Shown: piece after piece, positions 9,118 to 18,483 of the stretch
How positions within the stretch are numbered: the first letter of the stretch is position 1
Layout of the letters: every line of letters begins with the position of its first letter
From: Pseudomonadota bacterium
GTDB lineage: Bacteria > Pseudomonadota > Alphaproteobacteria > Rhizobiales > Xanthobacteraceae
DNA length: 64,000 nt
NCBI GenBank assembly: GCA_023435725.1
Contig: JAEYRD010000201.1
Location: 1-64,000 of the forward strand
Direction of reading: 5' to 3'
Program-made: the position numbers and the translations under genes
The notes under the pieces: generated by a model
What the model saw: the letters and a program-made list of their open reading frames with translations, nothing else
Told to the model about the DNA's origin: nothing
Databases searched by the model: none

Positions 9118-10062
9118 TCAGCTCAAGCGGCTTCGCTCGACATACCGTGCCGCGCCGAGCAGGCCTGCGTGAGGACGCAAGATCTGATCGATCGGTATCC
9201 CGTCCAGGTATGAGCTGAACCGTCCCTTTGCGACGAAAGCCCGGGTCAATGCTCCCACATCCCACAGTGGCCGCAGCCCGCGGCATAGTCCGCCAGTGAT
9301 GACAACCCCGCCACTGGTCAGAAGGGTCAACGCGAGGCTGCCCGCCGTGGAGCCGAGGATGGATGAGAATATCCTTATTGCCTCACGACAGGTGGGGCAC
9401 TGACCTGTCGCAGCGCGCGCCGAAACGTCTCTTGGATCGTGAACGTCGATAGTCTGCCCGTTGATCTCGGCCAAAGTTGTCGCGATCGACAACAGCCCTG
9501 ATCCGGACAGCAACCGCTCAACGGACACACGCGCATGTTGATCCTGAAGACGCGACTGGATTTCCGCTTGCAGGCGGTCCGTCGGGGCGAATGTGGCATG
9601 TCCGGCCTCACTCGGGAGGCCGACAAACGTACCCGCAATGTTCAGCAGAAAGGCGACGCCGAGGCCGGTTCCGGGTCCAATCACCAGGGTAGGGTGCTCC
9701 GGATTGCCGGTTCCCGATTTCACCGAGCCGATCTCATAGGGCTGCAACGCAGCAAAGGACAATGCTTGGGCGACAAGATCATTGATGACGATCAGCTTGC
9801 GCAAGCCGAGCCGCCGGCGCACATCCTCGATCGAGAATCGCCAAGTGCTGTTGCTGAACCAGACTTCATCACCCAACACGGGACCGGCGACACCAAGCAC
9901 CGCCTCTTCCACTCTCGGAGCACGAGACAGATAGTCCTCTGCTGCTTCAGCGAGGCTCGGATATTGAGCAGCAGGGAGCTTGCGTACGTCGCGGGGACAC
10001 TTGCCCGGCTCCGCAATCGCAAACCTTGCGTTGGTTCCACCAATGTCGCCGACTAGTCGCAT
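9118..10062 (-). CDS. glk: Glucokinase (ROK-independent, bacterial Glk family)
   Basis: A 314-residue protein when started at ATG 10062, which has GGAGG nine bases upstream and begins directly with MRLVGDIGGTN; longer upstream starts are not family-like. The phosphate-binding GDIGGTN is at residues 5-11, followed by the catalytic-Asp region VINDLVAQA, the ATP motif GPGTGLG, and EAGHATFAP. It phosphorylates glucose with ATP to glucose-6-phosphate. It can use the free glucose released by the GH65 domain encoded just downstream, so the two products of one phosphorolysis are both channelled to glucose-6-phosphate. It is divergent from pfkB with 64 bases between. Confidence 0.93.
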   Translation of the reverse strand: MRLVGDIGGTNARFAIAEPGKCPRDVRKLPAAQYPSLAEAAEDYLSRAPRVEEAVLGVAGPVLGDEVWFSNSTWRFSIEDVRRRLGLRKLIVINDLVAQALSFAALQPYEIGSVKSGTGNPEHPTLVIGPGTGLGVAFLLNIAGTFVGLPSEAGHATFAPTDRLQAEIQSRLQDQHARVSVERLLSGSGLLSIATTLAEINGQTIDVHDPRDVSARAATGQCPTCREAIRIFSSILGSTAGSLALTLLTSGGVVITGGLCRGLRPLWDVGALTRAFVAKGRFSSYLDGIPIDQILRPHAGLLGAARYVERSRLS

Positions 10063-10080
10063 GGCGCTCAGCCTCCAACG

Positions 10081-10094
10081 GTGATAACTTTCAA
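10081..10094. promoter_or_regulatory. Candidate FNR/FixK-type binding site between glk and pfkB
   Basis: The sequence GTGATAACTTTCAA fits the rhizobial FixK pattern TTGA-N6-TCAA in 7 of 8 positions, and the FNR pattern TTGAT-N4-ATCAA in 8 of 10. It lies 19 bases upstream of the glk start and 33 bases upstream of the pfkB start, in a 64-base divergent space, so it could serve both genes. Binding is inference from the match and from the gene content. Confidence 0.4.
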
Positions 10095-10126
10095 CCTTTC
10101 TATCCCCAGGCGAGAAGGCTTGCGCC

Positions 10127-11110
10127 ATGATACAGCAGCCGGAGATAGCCTCAAAGCCGATCGTTACGCTGACGTTGAGTCCGACCATCGATCTCGCGTT
10201 CAAGTCGAACGAGATCAGACCGATCCGCAAGAACCGGGCGGTAGGACAGCGCACTGACGCTGGGGGCGGCGGCATAAATGTCGCGCGCGTGCTGAAGGAA
10301 CTGGGCCTTGGATCCTACGCAATCTACCTCGCCGGCGGCGTAACTGGACGCGTCCTCACCGAGCTCGTCGCGAAATTGGGCGTGCCGGGAAAATGCATCG
10401 AGGTGGCCGGCGACACACGCATCAGTTTCACGGTCTTGGAAGAGATTTCGGGGCTGGAATATCGTTTCGTAAGCGAGGGCTCTGCCCTTGTTGAAGCAGA
10501 GTGGCAATCGGTCCTATCCACGCTTCGCGAATGCGATGCAGACTATGTCGTCGCGAGCGGCAGCCTGCCGCTCGGGGTACCCATCGATTTTTACGCCCGC
10601 CTGGCGCGCATTGTGCGGAGCAAGGGAGCACGTCTGATCCTTGACACGTCAGGGCCTGCACTCCACGCGGCGATATCGGCAGGAGGCATTTATCTTGCCA
10701 AGCCTAGTCTCGGGGAGTTCGAGATTCTGACGCACCGAAAGATTGAATCCGCCGAAGAACTTGCCGAGGCGGCGACATCCTTGGTGGCCGGTGGCTCCGT
10801 CGAAAACCTTGCTGTGAGCATGGGGCGTGATGGCGCGTTGCTCGCGCATCCCTCGGGCACGTTGCGGCTGAGAGGCCCCAAAGTGAAGGCCGTGAGCGCC
10901 GTCGGGGCTGGCGACAGCTTCGTGGCAGCCATGACTTTCGCGCTCGCGCGCCGACAGAGTGTCGAGGACGCCTTCATGCTCGGTATGGCCGCGGGCGCAG
11001 CGGCCGTCCTGACCCATGGCACTCAATTGTGCCGACGGGAGGATGTCGAGCGTCTCCATGGTGAAGTGGTGGCCGAGCGCGCGCGCATCGATGCAGCCTT
11101 AGCGCGGTGA
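10127..11110 (+). CDS. pfkB: 6-phosphofructokinase, PfkB family (Pfk-2 type)
   Basis: A 327-residue ribokinase-fold sugar kinase. The substrate loop GGGGINVAR is at 46-54, EYRFVSEGSAL near 111-121, GSLPLG near 145-150, and the anion-hole/catalytic-base motif GAGDS at 260-264 (Asp263). The C-terminal GTQLCRREDVERL matches the end of E. coli Pfk-2 closely. The family phosphorylates fructose-6-phosphate to fructose-1,6-bisphosphate, though tagatose-6-phosphate or fructose-1-phosphate kinases are close relatives. This matters because many rhizobia lack a phosphofructokinase and use the Entner-Doudoroff route. It is divergent from glk across a putative FixK-like site. Confidence 0.88.
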   Translation: MIQQPEIASKPIVTLTLSPTIDLAFKSNEIRPIRKNRAVGQRTDAGGGGINVARVLKELGLGSYAIYLAGGVTGRVLTELVAKLGVPGKCIEVAGDTRISFTVLEEISGLEYRFVSEGSALVEAEWQSVLSTLRECDADYVVASGSLPLGVPIDFYARLARIVRSKGARLILDTSGPALHAAISAGGIYLAKPSLGEFEILTHRKIESAEELAEAATSLVAGGSVENLAVSMGRDGALLAHPSGTLRLRGPKVKAVSAVGAGDSFVAAMTFALARRQSVEDAFMLGMAAGAAAVLTHGTQLCRREDVERLHGEVVAERARIDAALAR

Positions 11111-11225
11111 AAGCCAGCGCATGTCCTTGAGAACGTCAGTTTGCCCGGCGGCGTGACGTCGACCTCGCAAGTCGCTCCGAGCCTGCCCGGACAGCGGGAT
11201 GAAGACAGACCAAGCGGAGACAGCC

Positions 11226-14000
11226 ATGGACGCGGTGGCAGAGCGGATGGTGAGTGATGGCGTCACAGCCTGGCATGCGATGTCTGCCGATGGCGTTGTG
11301 AAGTCGCTTTCCACGGACCGCGAGAAAGGTCTCGACACGGCCGAAGCGGCACGGCGCCTGCAGGCATATGGACCCAACCAGCTGCCGGAAGGCAAGAAGC
11401 GGGGGCCGTTCATGCAGCTCCTGTCGCAGCTCAACAACGTCCTGATTTACGTTCTGTTGGGAGCCGGCTTCACGAAGCTCATGCTGGATCTGTGGATCGA
11501 CGCGTCGATCATCTTCGGCGTCGTCATCATCAACTCGCTACTCGGATTCATTCAGGAGGGCAAAGCCGAGAAAGCGCTGGACGCGATCCGTAACATGCTG
11601 TCCGCCGAGGCTCGAACCGTGCGCGTCGGAGAAACGCGCATGATTCCCGCGGAGGAGCTGGTTCCTGGAGACATTGTGCTCCTTGAATCCGGCGACAGGA
11701 TCCCCGCAGACATGCGGCTTGCTGAGGTGAAGAATCTGCGGACCGAGGAGGCTGCGTTGACCGGCGAGTCGATTCCGGTCGACAAGAACACGGACGCGGT
11801 CTCTGAAAATGCGACGGTCGCGGATCGCGAATGCATGGCCTTCTCTGGAACGATGGTCGTGTTCGGGCGCGCAACCGGCGTCGTCGTCGCGACCGGCAGC
11901 GGGACCGAGCTTGGTCGCATCAACGCCATGCTCACGCGCGTCAATGCGCTCGAGACTCCGCTGCTGCGCCAGATCAAGAAGTTCGGCTATGTCATCACAG
12001 CCATCGTCGGCGTCGTGGGTGTGCTGGTGTTTGCCTACGGCAAGTGGGTAGCACACATGGATTTCGTCGAGCTGTTCCAGGCCGTCGTCAGCATCGCGGT
12101 CTCCCTGATTCCCGAGGGCCTGCCGGCAGTCATCACGATAACGCTCGCGATCGGTGTTCAGCGCATGGCCCAGCGCAATGCGATCATCCGGCGGCTGCCC
12201 GCGGTGGAAACGCTGGGGTCGGTATCGCGCATCTGCTCGGACAAGACCGGGACCCTGACGCTCATGGAAATGATGGTGGTGTCCGCGATTACTGCTGAGG
12301 CGATGTTTCAGGTCACGGGCAATGGCTATGCCCCGGAGGGTGACGTCAAGATGGATGGAAAACCCGCAGGCAAGGAGGGGGTGATCACGCTGATGGGCCG
12401 CGCCTCCATGCTGTGCAACGATGCGGAACTGTTCCAGGAAGAAGGCACTTGGAAGGTGGAGGGCGATCCAACCGAGGGAGCCCTCTATCCGTTCGCGGCC
12501 AAGCTGGGCTTGGACCGGCAGGCCGAGCGGGCCGCGTCTCCGCGGATCGACGCCATCCCTTTCGAATCTGAGCACAAGTTCATGGCGACGCTTCACAGGT
12601 CTGCCGACGGAAGCGAGTGTCTTTTCGTGAAGGGTGCGCCCGAAGTCGTGCTCGAGCACTGCGATCGGCAGCAGGCCGACAGTGGTCAGCCCGTCCCGCT
12701 CAATCCCGCGCGCTTCCTGCAGGCTGCCGACATGCTTGCCGGTCAGGGCGAGCGTGTGCTCGCCCTCGCTTGGCTAGAGAACCCCGGCCTGAAGACGGGA
12801 AGCCTTGCTCCCGGCGACCTGCCGAAGGACCTCGTCCTGCTCGGCTTGATCGGCCTTCTGGATCCGCCACGCAAAGAGGCCATCGAGGCTGTCAAAGAAT
12901 GTCATGGCGGCGGCATTCGCATCACCATGATCACGGGCGATCACAAGATCACTGCGGCGGCGATTGCCAAGATGCTCGGCATTGGCGATGGCGCGACGGC
13001 GATCAGCGGCGCGGAAATCGAGGAGATGAACGAGGCGGCATTGCGGGAGAAGGTGCGCGATGTCGATGTATTCGCGCGCGCGAGCCCCGAACACAAGCTC
13101 CGCCTCGTGAAGGCAATCCAAGCCAACAAGCAGATCGTGGCGATGACAGGCGACGGCGTGAACGATGCCCCTGCACTGAAGAAGGCCGATATCGGCGTTG
13201 CGATGGGGATCAAGGGGACCGAAGTCACCAAAGAGGCGGCGGGAATGATCCTGGCCGACGACAACTTCGCCTCGATCACCGCGGCCGTAAAGGAGGGCCG
13301 CACCGTCTACAATAACATTGAAAAGGCGATCCTGTTCATGCTGCCGACCAACGTTGCCCAGGGGGTTGTCGTCATGGTCGCGATCCTGTTCCACTTCACG
13401 ATGCCGATCACCGCTCCGCAAATCCTCTGGGTCAACATGGTAACTTCGGTCGCGCTGGGACTGGTGATCTCGTTCGAGCCGCACGAGCTCGACGTAATGA
13501 ACCGGCCGCCACGCGCCGTGGATCGTCCGATCCTGACCGGGTTTGGCCTCTGGCGCGTGCTGTTCGTCGGTGTGGCGCTTGTCGCGATCACCCTGTGGGC
13601 GTTCTTCTGGATGAAAGCGCAAGGGGCTTCGGACGAACTCGCCCGGACGGTCGCGGTCAACATGATCACGATCGGCCAGGTGTTCTATCTCCTGAACAGC
13701 CGCTACCTGTTGGACAGCTCATTGTCCTTCACCGCGCATCTCGGCAATAAATACCTGCCGCTCGGAATAGCCGCAGTTGTAATACTTCAGCTGATTTTCA
13801 CCTACGCGCCGCCCGCGCAGGCGCTTTTCGGCAATGAAGCCGTCCCGCTCCGGGTCTGGCCCTGGCTGTTCGCGGCCGGACTGGCATTCTTTCTCGTCGT
13901 GGAAGTCGAGAAACTCGTCATCCGTTCGTCGGCGTCGTTGCGCAGGGCAGTGACTGCGGTGGAAGCGGGAGCACGGCTTCGTCAGGCGCCTTCCGCGTGA
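11226..14000 (+). CDS. P2-type cation-transporting ATPase (calcium-pump-like)
   Basis: A 924-residue inner-membrane pump from the ATG at 11226, which has GGAGA five bases upstream (11216-11220). An in-frame ATG at 11199 would add nine residues. The actuator motif TGES is at about 179-182, the phosphorylated Asp in DKTGTLT at 339, and the hinge motif MTGDGVNDAP near 640. The M4 signature PEGLPAV is as in Ca2+ pumps. In M6, however, the usual N-x-x-T-D reads N-M-V-T-S at 737-741, so the Ca2+-ligand aspartate is a serine. In M5 the usual glutamate is a glutamine. The transported ion is therefore uncertain. It sits between pfkB and a Usp gene, as in some low-oxygen response clusters. Confidence 0.9.
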   Translation: MDAVAERMVSDGVTAWHAMSADGVVKSLSTDREKGLDTAEAARRLQAYGPNQLPEGKKRGPFMQLLSQLNNVLIYVLLGAGFTKLMLDLWIDASIIFGVVIINSLLGFIQEGKAEKALDAIRNMLSAEARTVRVGETRMIPAEELVPGDIVLLESGDRIPADMRLAEVKNLRTEEAALTGESIPVDKNTDAVSENATVADRECMAFSGTMVVFGRATGVVVATGSGTELGRINAMLTRVNALETPLLRQIKKFGYVITAIVGVVGVLVFAYGKWVAHMDFVELFQAVVSIAVSLIPEGLPAVITITLAIGVQRMAQRNAIIRRLPAVETLGSVSRICSDKTGTLTLMEMMVVSAITAEAMFQVTGNGYAPEGDVKMDGKPAGKEGVITLMGRASMLCNDAELFQEEGTWKVEGDPTEGALYPFAAKLGLDRQAERAASPRIDAIPFESEHKFMATLHRSADGSECLFVKGAPEVVLEHCDRQQADSGQPVPLNPARFLQAADMLAGQGERVLALAWLENPGLKTGSLAPGDLPKDLVLLGLIGLLDPPRKEAIEAVKECHGGGIRITMITGDHKITAAAIAKMLGIGDGATAISGAEIEEMNEAALREKVRDVDVFARASPEHKLRLVKAIQANKQIVAMTGDGVNDAPALKKADIGVAMGIKGTEVTKEAAGMILADDNFASITAAVKEGRTVYNNIEKAILFMLPTNVAQGVVVMVAILFHFTMPITAPQILWVNMVTSVALGLVISFEPHELDVMNRPPRAVDRPILTGFGLWRVLFVGVALVAITLWAFFWMKAQGASDELARTVAVNMITIGQVFYLLNSRYLLDSSLSFTAHLGNKYLPLGIAAVVILQLIFTYAPPAQALFGNEAVPLRVWPWLFAAGLAFFLVVEVEKLVIRSSASLRRAVTAVEAGARLRQAPSA

Positions 14001-14053
14001 GCAACACACGGGCACGGACGTGGTGAGGGTCTGTTCAACGTTGATGCGAGTTG

Positions 14054-14075
14054 CCGGTGCTGATCGCGGCACCGG
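14054..14075. terminator. Hairpin between convergent ATPase and Usp genes
   Basis: A perfect 7-bp stem, CCGGTGC at 14054-14060 and GCACCGG at 14069-14075, with an 8-base loop lies in the 99-base gap between two convergent genes. There is no T-tract, so termination is only plausible. Confidence 0.35.
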
Positions 14076-14099
14076 TTGAGCCGGACAACTCAAGGGGAG

Positions 14100-14936
14100 T
14101 TAGTGCGACAAGAGTACGGGAATTGCGATCCTCGCCTCGAAGACGTCTCGAGTTGCGCTACCGAGCATGAGTGTGCGCTCGAAGCCGTGTGCGAATGCGC
14201 CCATCACAAGCAGACCTGCATCTTGCTGCCGCGCATAGGCCAGAAGGGTTGCGCCGACGTTCAGAGCCTCACGACGGATGGTACTGAATTTGGCATTAAC
14301 CTGCCGGCGCGCCAGATAACGGCAGAGTGCATCTCCAGAATGAGGTGTCGAAAACGGCTTGTCATCAACGACGGATACGACGAGCACCTCACGCGCTCCA
14401 ATGAGGAGTGGCAAGGCATCGTGAACTGCACGAACCGCCGAGCGCGTCCCGTCCCACGCAACGACAATCCGGCTTTCCGGGAGGGCAGGGTTGCCTGGTG
14501 GCACCAGGACAATGGGCCGACCGCTCCCGAACAGGGCTGCCTCGACGAGGTCTTTGCGCGGCGATTCGAGTGGTCCACGCACATCAATGATCAGGATATC
14601 ATGCACCTGGGCACAATGGACGACGCGTTCGCGAAGTGACACGGTAGGAGTTTCGGCCTGTAGAATGTCACAGGGTACGTTTGCGTCCGCCGCTGCGGAC
14701 TGAACGAGCTCCGCCGTTCGTGCCGCCCGTTCAGTTGGTGATGCTTGCTTCCTGGGAGCGCTCCCGGCCTGCCGGATGTCCGGCTCAGGCGGCAAATCGG
14801 CGAGGTCGGTCTCGATCTCCGCGATCAATGCAGACAGATGCGCCCCGTAAATGCGAGCCACGCCGTTCGCATAGCGCGCGCCGCCAGAGAGATCATCTCT
14901 GCCCGAAGGGGAAAGAAAAACGAGTATGTCCTTCAT
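14100..14936 (-). CDS. Universal stress protein, tandem UspA-like domains
   Basis: A 278-residue cytoplasmic protein from ATG 14936 (AGGA six bases upstream, start MKDILVFLSP); upstream in-frame starts lack a site. It has two Usp-fold halves. The second ends with LVMGAFAHGFERTLMLGSATRDVF, the nucleotide-binding G-x-x-G...G-S type motif, and the conserved SRIVVAWDGT start is near residue 158. Such proteins bind ATP or AMP and are induced by stress, starvation or low oxygen. It is divergent from pyruvate kinase and convergent with the P-type ATPase. The partner or target is unknown. Confidence 0.87.
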   Translation of the reverse strand: MKDILVFLSPSGRDDLSGGARYANGVARIYGAHLSALIAEIETDLADLPPEPDIRQAGSAPRKQASPTERAARTAELVQSAAADANVPCDILQAETPTVSLRERVVHCAQVHDILIIDVRGPLESPRKDLVEAALFGSGRPIVLVPPGNPALPESRIVVAWDGTRSAVRAVHDALPLLIGAREVLVVSVVDDKPFSTPHSGDALCRYLARRQVNAKFSTIRREALNVGATLLAYARQQDAGLLVMGAFAHGFERTLMLGSATRDVFEARIAIPVLLSH

Positions 14937-15326
14937 GTGCAATCCTATTCCCCGTTTCAGGTGATCCCGGCTTACGTGGGTCCAACCAGACCTAACAAAT
15001 AGGATGACGAGACGTTCCAGATCAGAGTCCTGCGCCGCTCTAGCGAACAATCCATACAACCCGCAGTGTACGAGCCCGGCATAAAAATGCTAGAAGTGTC
15101 GGACAGAAACGGCGCGCAAGGTGTTGCTGCCGAGATCAGAAAGCTTGATCGGTCCAGGGAGTCAGGGTCGAAAGCGAATTCGCGCGCGTCATCATAAGAA
15201 GCTGGTTCAAAGTCCTCCGTTGGCGGCACCGTTTGCGGCGAGTTCGCGTCTATGAAGTGTGAGTTTCCTTATGTGAGCAACATTCATCGTGCCTGAATGG
15301 CCGGATGCACAAAGGGTCAACTACTT
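14937..15326. promoter_or_regulatory. Divergent intergenic region between usp and pyk
   Basis: These 390 bases hold no convincing gene. They contain a 10-bp perfect palindrome GCGAATTCGC at 15174-15183 and an ACATAAGG-like complement near 15270. TTGATCGGTC at about 15145 has one FixK-like half only. The promoters of both flanking genes should lie here. Confidence 0.4.
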
Positions 15327-16739
15327 ATGCGTCTTCGACGAGCAAAGATCGTGGCAACCGTTGGTCCCGCCAGCGCTTCGCCGGAGATGCTTAGGGAGCT
15401 GTTCGTTGCAGGTGTGGACACATTCCGTCTCAACTTCAGCCACGGAACCCAGGAAGATCATGCAAGGGTCCATGCCGCGATCCGTGCGCTCGAGCAGGAG
15501 CTGGCGCGACCGATCGGCATTCTGATGGATCTTCAGGGCCCGAAAATCCGCATTGGGACGTTGCGCGATCAGAAGCTCATGGTCCGGCCCGGCGAGTCCA
15601 TTCGGTTTGTCCGCTCCGGATCGGAAGGGGATGGTCGGGCCATACCGTTGCCGCACCCGGAAATCTTTGCGGCCCTTGCGCCAGGCGACGATCTATTGAT
15701 CGACGACGGCAGAGTGCGCGTTCGCGCGACTACCCTGGGCAATGACGCCATCGAAGCGGAAGTGATTGTTGGCGGAGTGATCTCGAACCACAAGGGCGTC
15801 AATTTGCCTGGAACGGTTCTGGATCTGTCGCCGCTCACCGCCAAGGACCGTGCCGATCTGGAATTCGGCTTGCGCCTTGGCGTGGACTGGGTGGCTCTTT
15901 CGTTTGTGCAGAAACCGTCGGACATGATCGAAGCGCGAGCTCTGGTCGGCGAACGCGCAGGGCTCATGGCGAAGATCGAAAAACCCGCCGCACTCGAGCG
16001 GATCGATGACATCATCCAGATGTCGGACGCGATCATGGTCGCGCGCGGCGATCTCGGGGTCGAGATTCCGCATGAGGAGGTGCCTGGTCGCCAGAAGGAA
16101 CTGGTGCGTGCTTGCAGGCTGGCCGTCAAGCCGGTGATCGTTGCCACTCAAATGCTCGATTCCATGGTGGCTGCCCCGACGCCCACACGCGCCGAGGCTT
16201 CAGACGTCGCAACCGCAATCTACGACGGCGCGGATGCCGTGATGTTGTCGGCGGAGTCGGCCACGGGCCAGTACCCGCGCGAAGCCGTCGAAATGATGGA
16301 CCGCATCATCCGCAGCACCGAGCAGCACAAGATGTATCGCTCGATCATCGAAGCAACCCAGCCCGATGAGGAACAGACTCTGCCGCATGCGGTTGCCGCG
16401 GCAGCGGCCGACTTGGCCTCGGCGATCCGTGCGGCGGCCATCGTTGCCTATACCTCGAGCGGGACAACGGCCGCGCGTGTCGCGCGGAAGCGACCCAGGG
16501 TGCGGATTCTGGCCACCACGACGAGTGTAGAAGTGTCCCGTCGTCTCTGCCTGTTGTGGGGTACACACAGTGCGCTTTCCGAGCACGTGCAAAGCTACGA
16601 AGACATGGTGAGCCGCGCGACCGAGCTTGCGAAACGGGAAGGGTTCGCCAGCACTGGCGATACTTTGGTGGTCGTTGCCGGAATACCGCTAGGTGAGGGC
16701 GGGACAACCAACAATTTGCGCGTCGTTTCGGTTTCCTGA
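15327..16739 (+). CDS. pyk: Pyruvate kinase
   Basis: A 470-residue enzyme that transfers phosphate from phosphoenolpyruvate to ADP, the last glycolytic step. It starts MRLRRAKIVATVGPAS, the normal family N-terminus. The frame is open ten codons further upstream but AAGGG fits the ATG at 15327 better. Visible motifs are FRLNFSHG near 34-41, DLQGPKIRIG, the active-site LMAKIEKPAALE near 212-223 and MVARGDLGVEIP. The C-terminal domain ends with GDTLVVVAGIPLGEGGTTN. In this block it stands between Usp and an acyl-CoA ligase rather than in an operon. Confidence 0.95.
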   Translation: MRLRRAKIVATVGPASASPEMLRELFVAGVDTFRLNFSHGTQEDHARVHAAIRALEQELARPIGILMDLQGPKIRIGTLRDQKLMVRPGESIRFVRSGSEGDGRAIPLPHPEIFAALAPGDDLLIDDGRVRVRATTLGNDAIEAEVIVGGVISNHKGVNLPGTVLDLSPLTAKDRADLEFGLRLGVDWVALSFVQKPSDMIEARALVGERAGLMAKIEKPAALERIDDIIQMSDAIMVARGDLGVEIPHEEVPGRQKELVRACRLAVKPVIVATQMLDSMVAAPTPTRAEASDVATAIYDGADAVMLSAESATGQYPREAVEMMDRIIRSTEQHKMYRSIIEATQPDEEQTLPHAVAAAAADLASAIRAAAIVAYTSSGTTAARVARKRPRVRILATTTSVEVSRRLCLLWGTHSALSEHVQSYEDMVSRATELAKREGFASTGDTLVVVAGIPLGEGGTTNNLRVVSVS

Positions 16740-16785
16740 TTCCGAGAAAGCGGGTGGGGCCACGCCGCCCAGACGCCGGCTCGCT

Positions 16786-18483
16786 TCACGCGGCCCGCGT
16801 GCCGATCTCCTGCGACTCGTCGCGCAACTGCCGGCGCAAGATCTTGCCGATATTGCTCTTCGGCAGTTCGATCCTGAACTCCACTAGTCGCGGGACCTTG
16901 TAGGGCGTGAGCCGCGTCTGGCAGTAGCTGATCAGGTCCGCTTCGGTGAGGTTTGGATCCTTCTTGACGACGAACAGCTTCACCGCGTCGCCGGAGCGTG
17001 GATCGGGGACGCCGACCACCCCGCATTCGAGGACTCCCGGGTGGCTCGACACCACAGCCTCGACCTCGTTGGGATAGACCTTGAACCCGGACACCGTGAT
17101 CATGTCCTTCTTGCGATCGACGATCCGGGCCCGTCCGGTTTCGTCCATGATGCCGATATCGCCGGTAAGGAAGAAGCCGTCGGGTGTCATGACGTTGTTC
17201 GTCTCATCCGGTCGTTGCCAGTAGCCCGGCATCACCTGCGGGCCGCGCGCACAGATCTCGCCCGGCTGCCCAAGCGGCACCTCGGTGTTGTCATCGTCGC
17301 GAATCGAGATGTCCGTTGATGGCAACGGCAGTCCGATGGTTCCGTCCGATCCTGGGTCGAGCGGCGAATTGCACGTCAGGACCGGCGACGTCTCCGATAG
17401 GCCATAACCCTCCCACAGCGGCGAGCCCGTCGCCGTGAACCAACGGTCCGCTACCGATTTCTGCACCGGCATGCCGCCGCCGACGGCGCATTTGAGCATG
17501 CTCCAGTCGATCTTGCCGAAGTCCGGATGATTGAGCAGCGCGTTGTAAAGCGTGTTCACCGCGGGGAAATGGTTCACCTTGTACTTGGCAAGCTCGTTGA
17601 TGAGGCCGGGGATGTCACGCGGGTTGGGAATGAGAATGCTTTGGCCGCCGGTACGGACGCCGAGCAGGAAGCATGCCGTCAACGCGAAGATGTGATACAG
17701 CGGCAGCGCCGCCACGACGGTGAGACGATTGACCTTCGGCTCGTTCTCCAACACCGGCTGCAGCCACTTGGCGATCTGCAGCATGTTGGCGACCACGTTG
17801 CGATGTAACAGCATCGCGCCTTTGGGAACGCCCGTGGTCCCGCCGGTGTATTGCAGGAACGCGAGATCATCGGATCCAAGCTGCGGCTTGGTCAAGCTCA
17901 TGCTCTTGCCGGCCGTCAGCGCCGTATTGAACGGCGTTGCGTCCGGGAGCGAGTAGGCGGGCACCATCTTCTTGACCCACCGTACCGCCAGATTGACGAC
18001 CGTGCCTTTGATCATGCCCAGGAGGTCGCCCATGGAGGCAACGACGACGTGCTTGATGCGGGTCTTGCCGATCGCCTGCTGCAGGGTATATGCGAAGTTC
18101 TCGAGCACGATGATGGCTTCGGCGCCGGCATCCTCGAGCTGAGTCTCGAGCTCCTGCGCCGTGTACAAGGGGTTGGTGTTCACCACGGTGAACCCGGCAC
18201 GTAGGACGGCGCAGATTGCCACAGGATACTGCAGCACGTTCGGCATCATGATGGCGACGCGCGCACCCTTCGCCAGGCCTCTGCTCTGCAGCCAGGCCCC
18301 GAATGCGCGTGACATCTCGTCGGTCTCGCCGTAGGTCAGCCCTTTGTCCATGCAGATAAAGGCTGTGTGCTCGCGATATCTGGCAAAGCTCTCTTCGAGC
18401 ATCGCAACGAGCGATGCATATCGCGACGGGTCGATCTCCGTCGAAACCCCGGGCGGGTAGTGCTTGAGCCAGATGCGCTCCAT
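16786..18483 (-). CDS. fadD: Long-chain fatty-acid--CoA ligase (AMP-forming)
   Basis: A 565-residue adenylate-forming enzyme. The start has a strong GGAGGAG six bases upstream. The AMP/phosphate loop YTGGTTGVPKG is at 212-222, the YGLSETSP adenine-site motif follows, then FFLTGDIG, and the C-terminal catalytic lysine region SNIGKILRR. It activates fatty acids to acyl-CoA with ATP at the inner face of the membrane. Length and motif set fit FadD. Its role inside a sugar and lactate block is unclear. It is divergent from a membrane acyltransferase, so the two may act on the same acyl pool, which is inference. Confidence 0.92.
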   Translation of the reverse strand: MERIWLKHYPPGVSTEIDPSRYASLVAMLEESFARYREHTAFICMDKGLTYGETDEMSRAFGAWLQSRGLAKGARVAIMMPNVLQYPVAICAVLRAGFTVVNTNPLYTAQELETQLEDAGAEAIIVLENFAYTLQQAIGKTRIKHVVVASMGDLLGMIKGTVVNLAVRWVKKMVPAYSLPDATPFNTALTAGKSMSLTKPQLGSDDLAFLQYTGGTTGVPKGAMLLHRNVVANMLQIAKWLQPVLENEPKVNRLTVVAALPLYHIFALTACFLLGVRTGGQSILIPNPRDIPGLINELAKYKVNHFPAVNTLYNALLNHPDFGKIDWSMLKCAVGGGMPVQKSVADRWFTATGSPLWEGYGLSETSPVLTCNSPLDPGSDGTIGLPLPSTDISIRDDDNTEVPLGQPGEICARGPQVMPGYWQRPDETNNVMTPDGFFLTGDIGIMDETGRARIVDRKKDMITVSGFKVYPNEVEAVVSSHPGVLECGVVGVPDPRSGDAVKLFVVKKDPNLTEADLISYCQTRLTPYKVPRLVEFRIELPKSNIGKILRRQLRDESQEIGTRAA

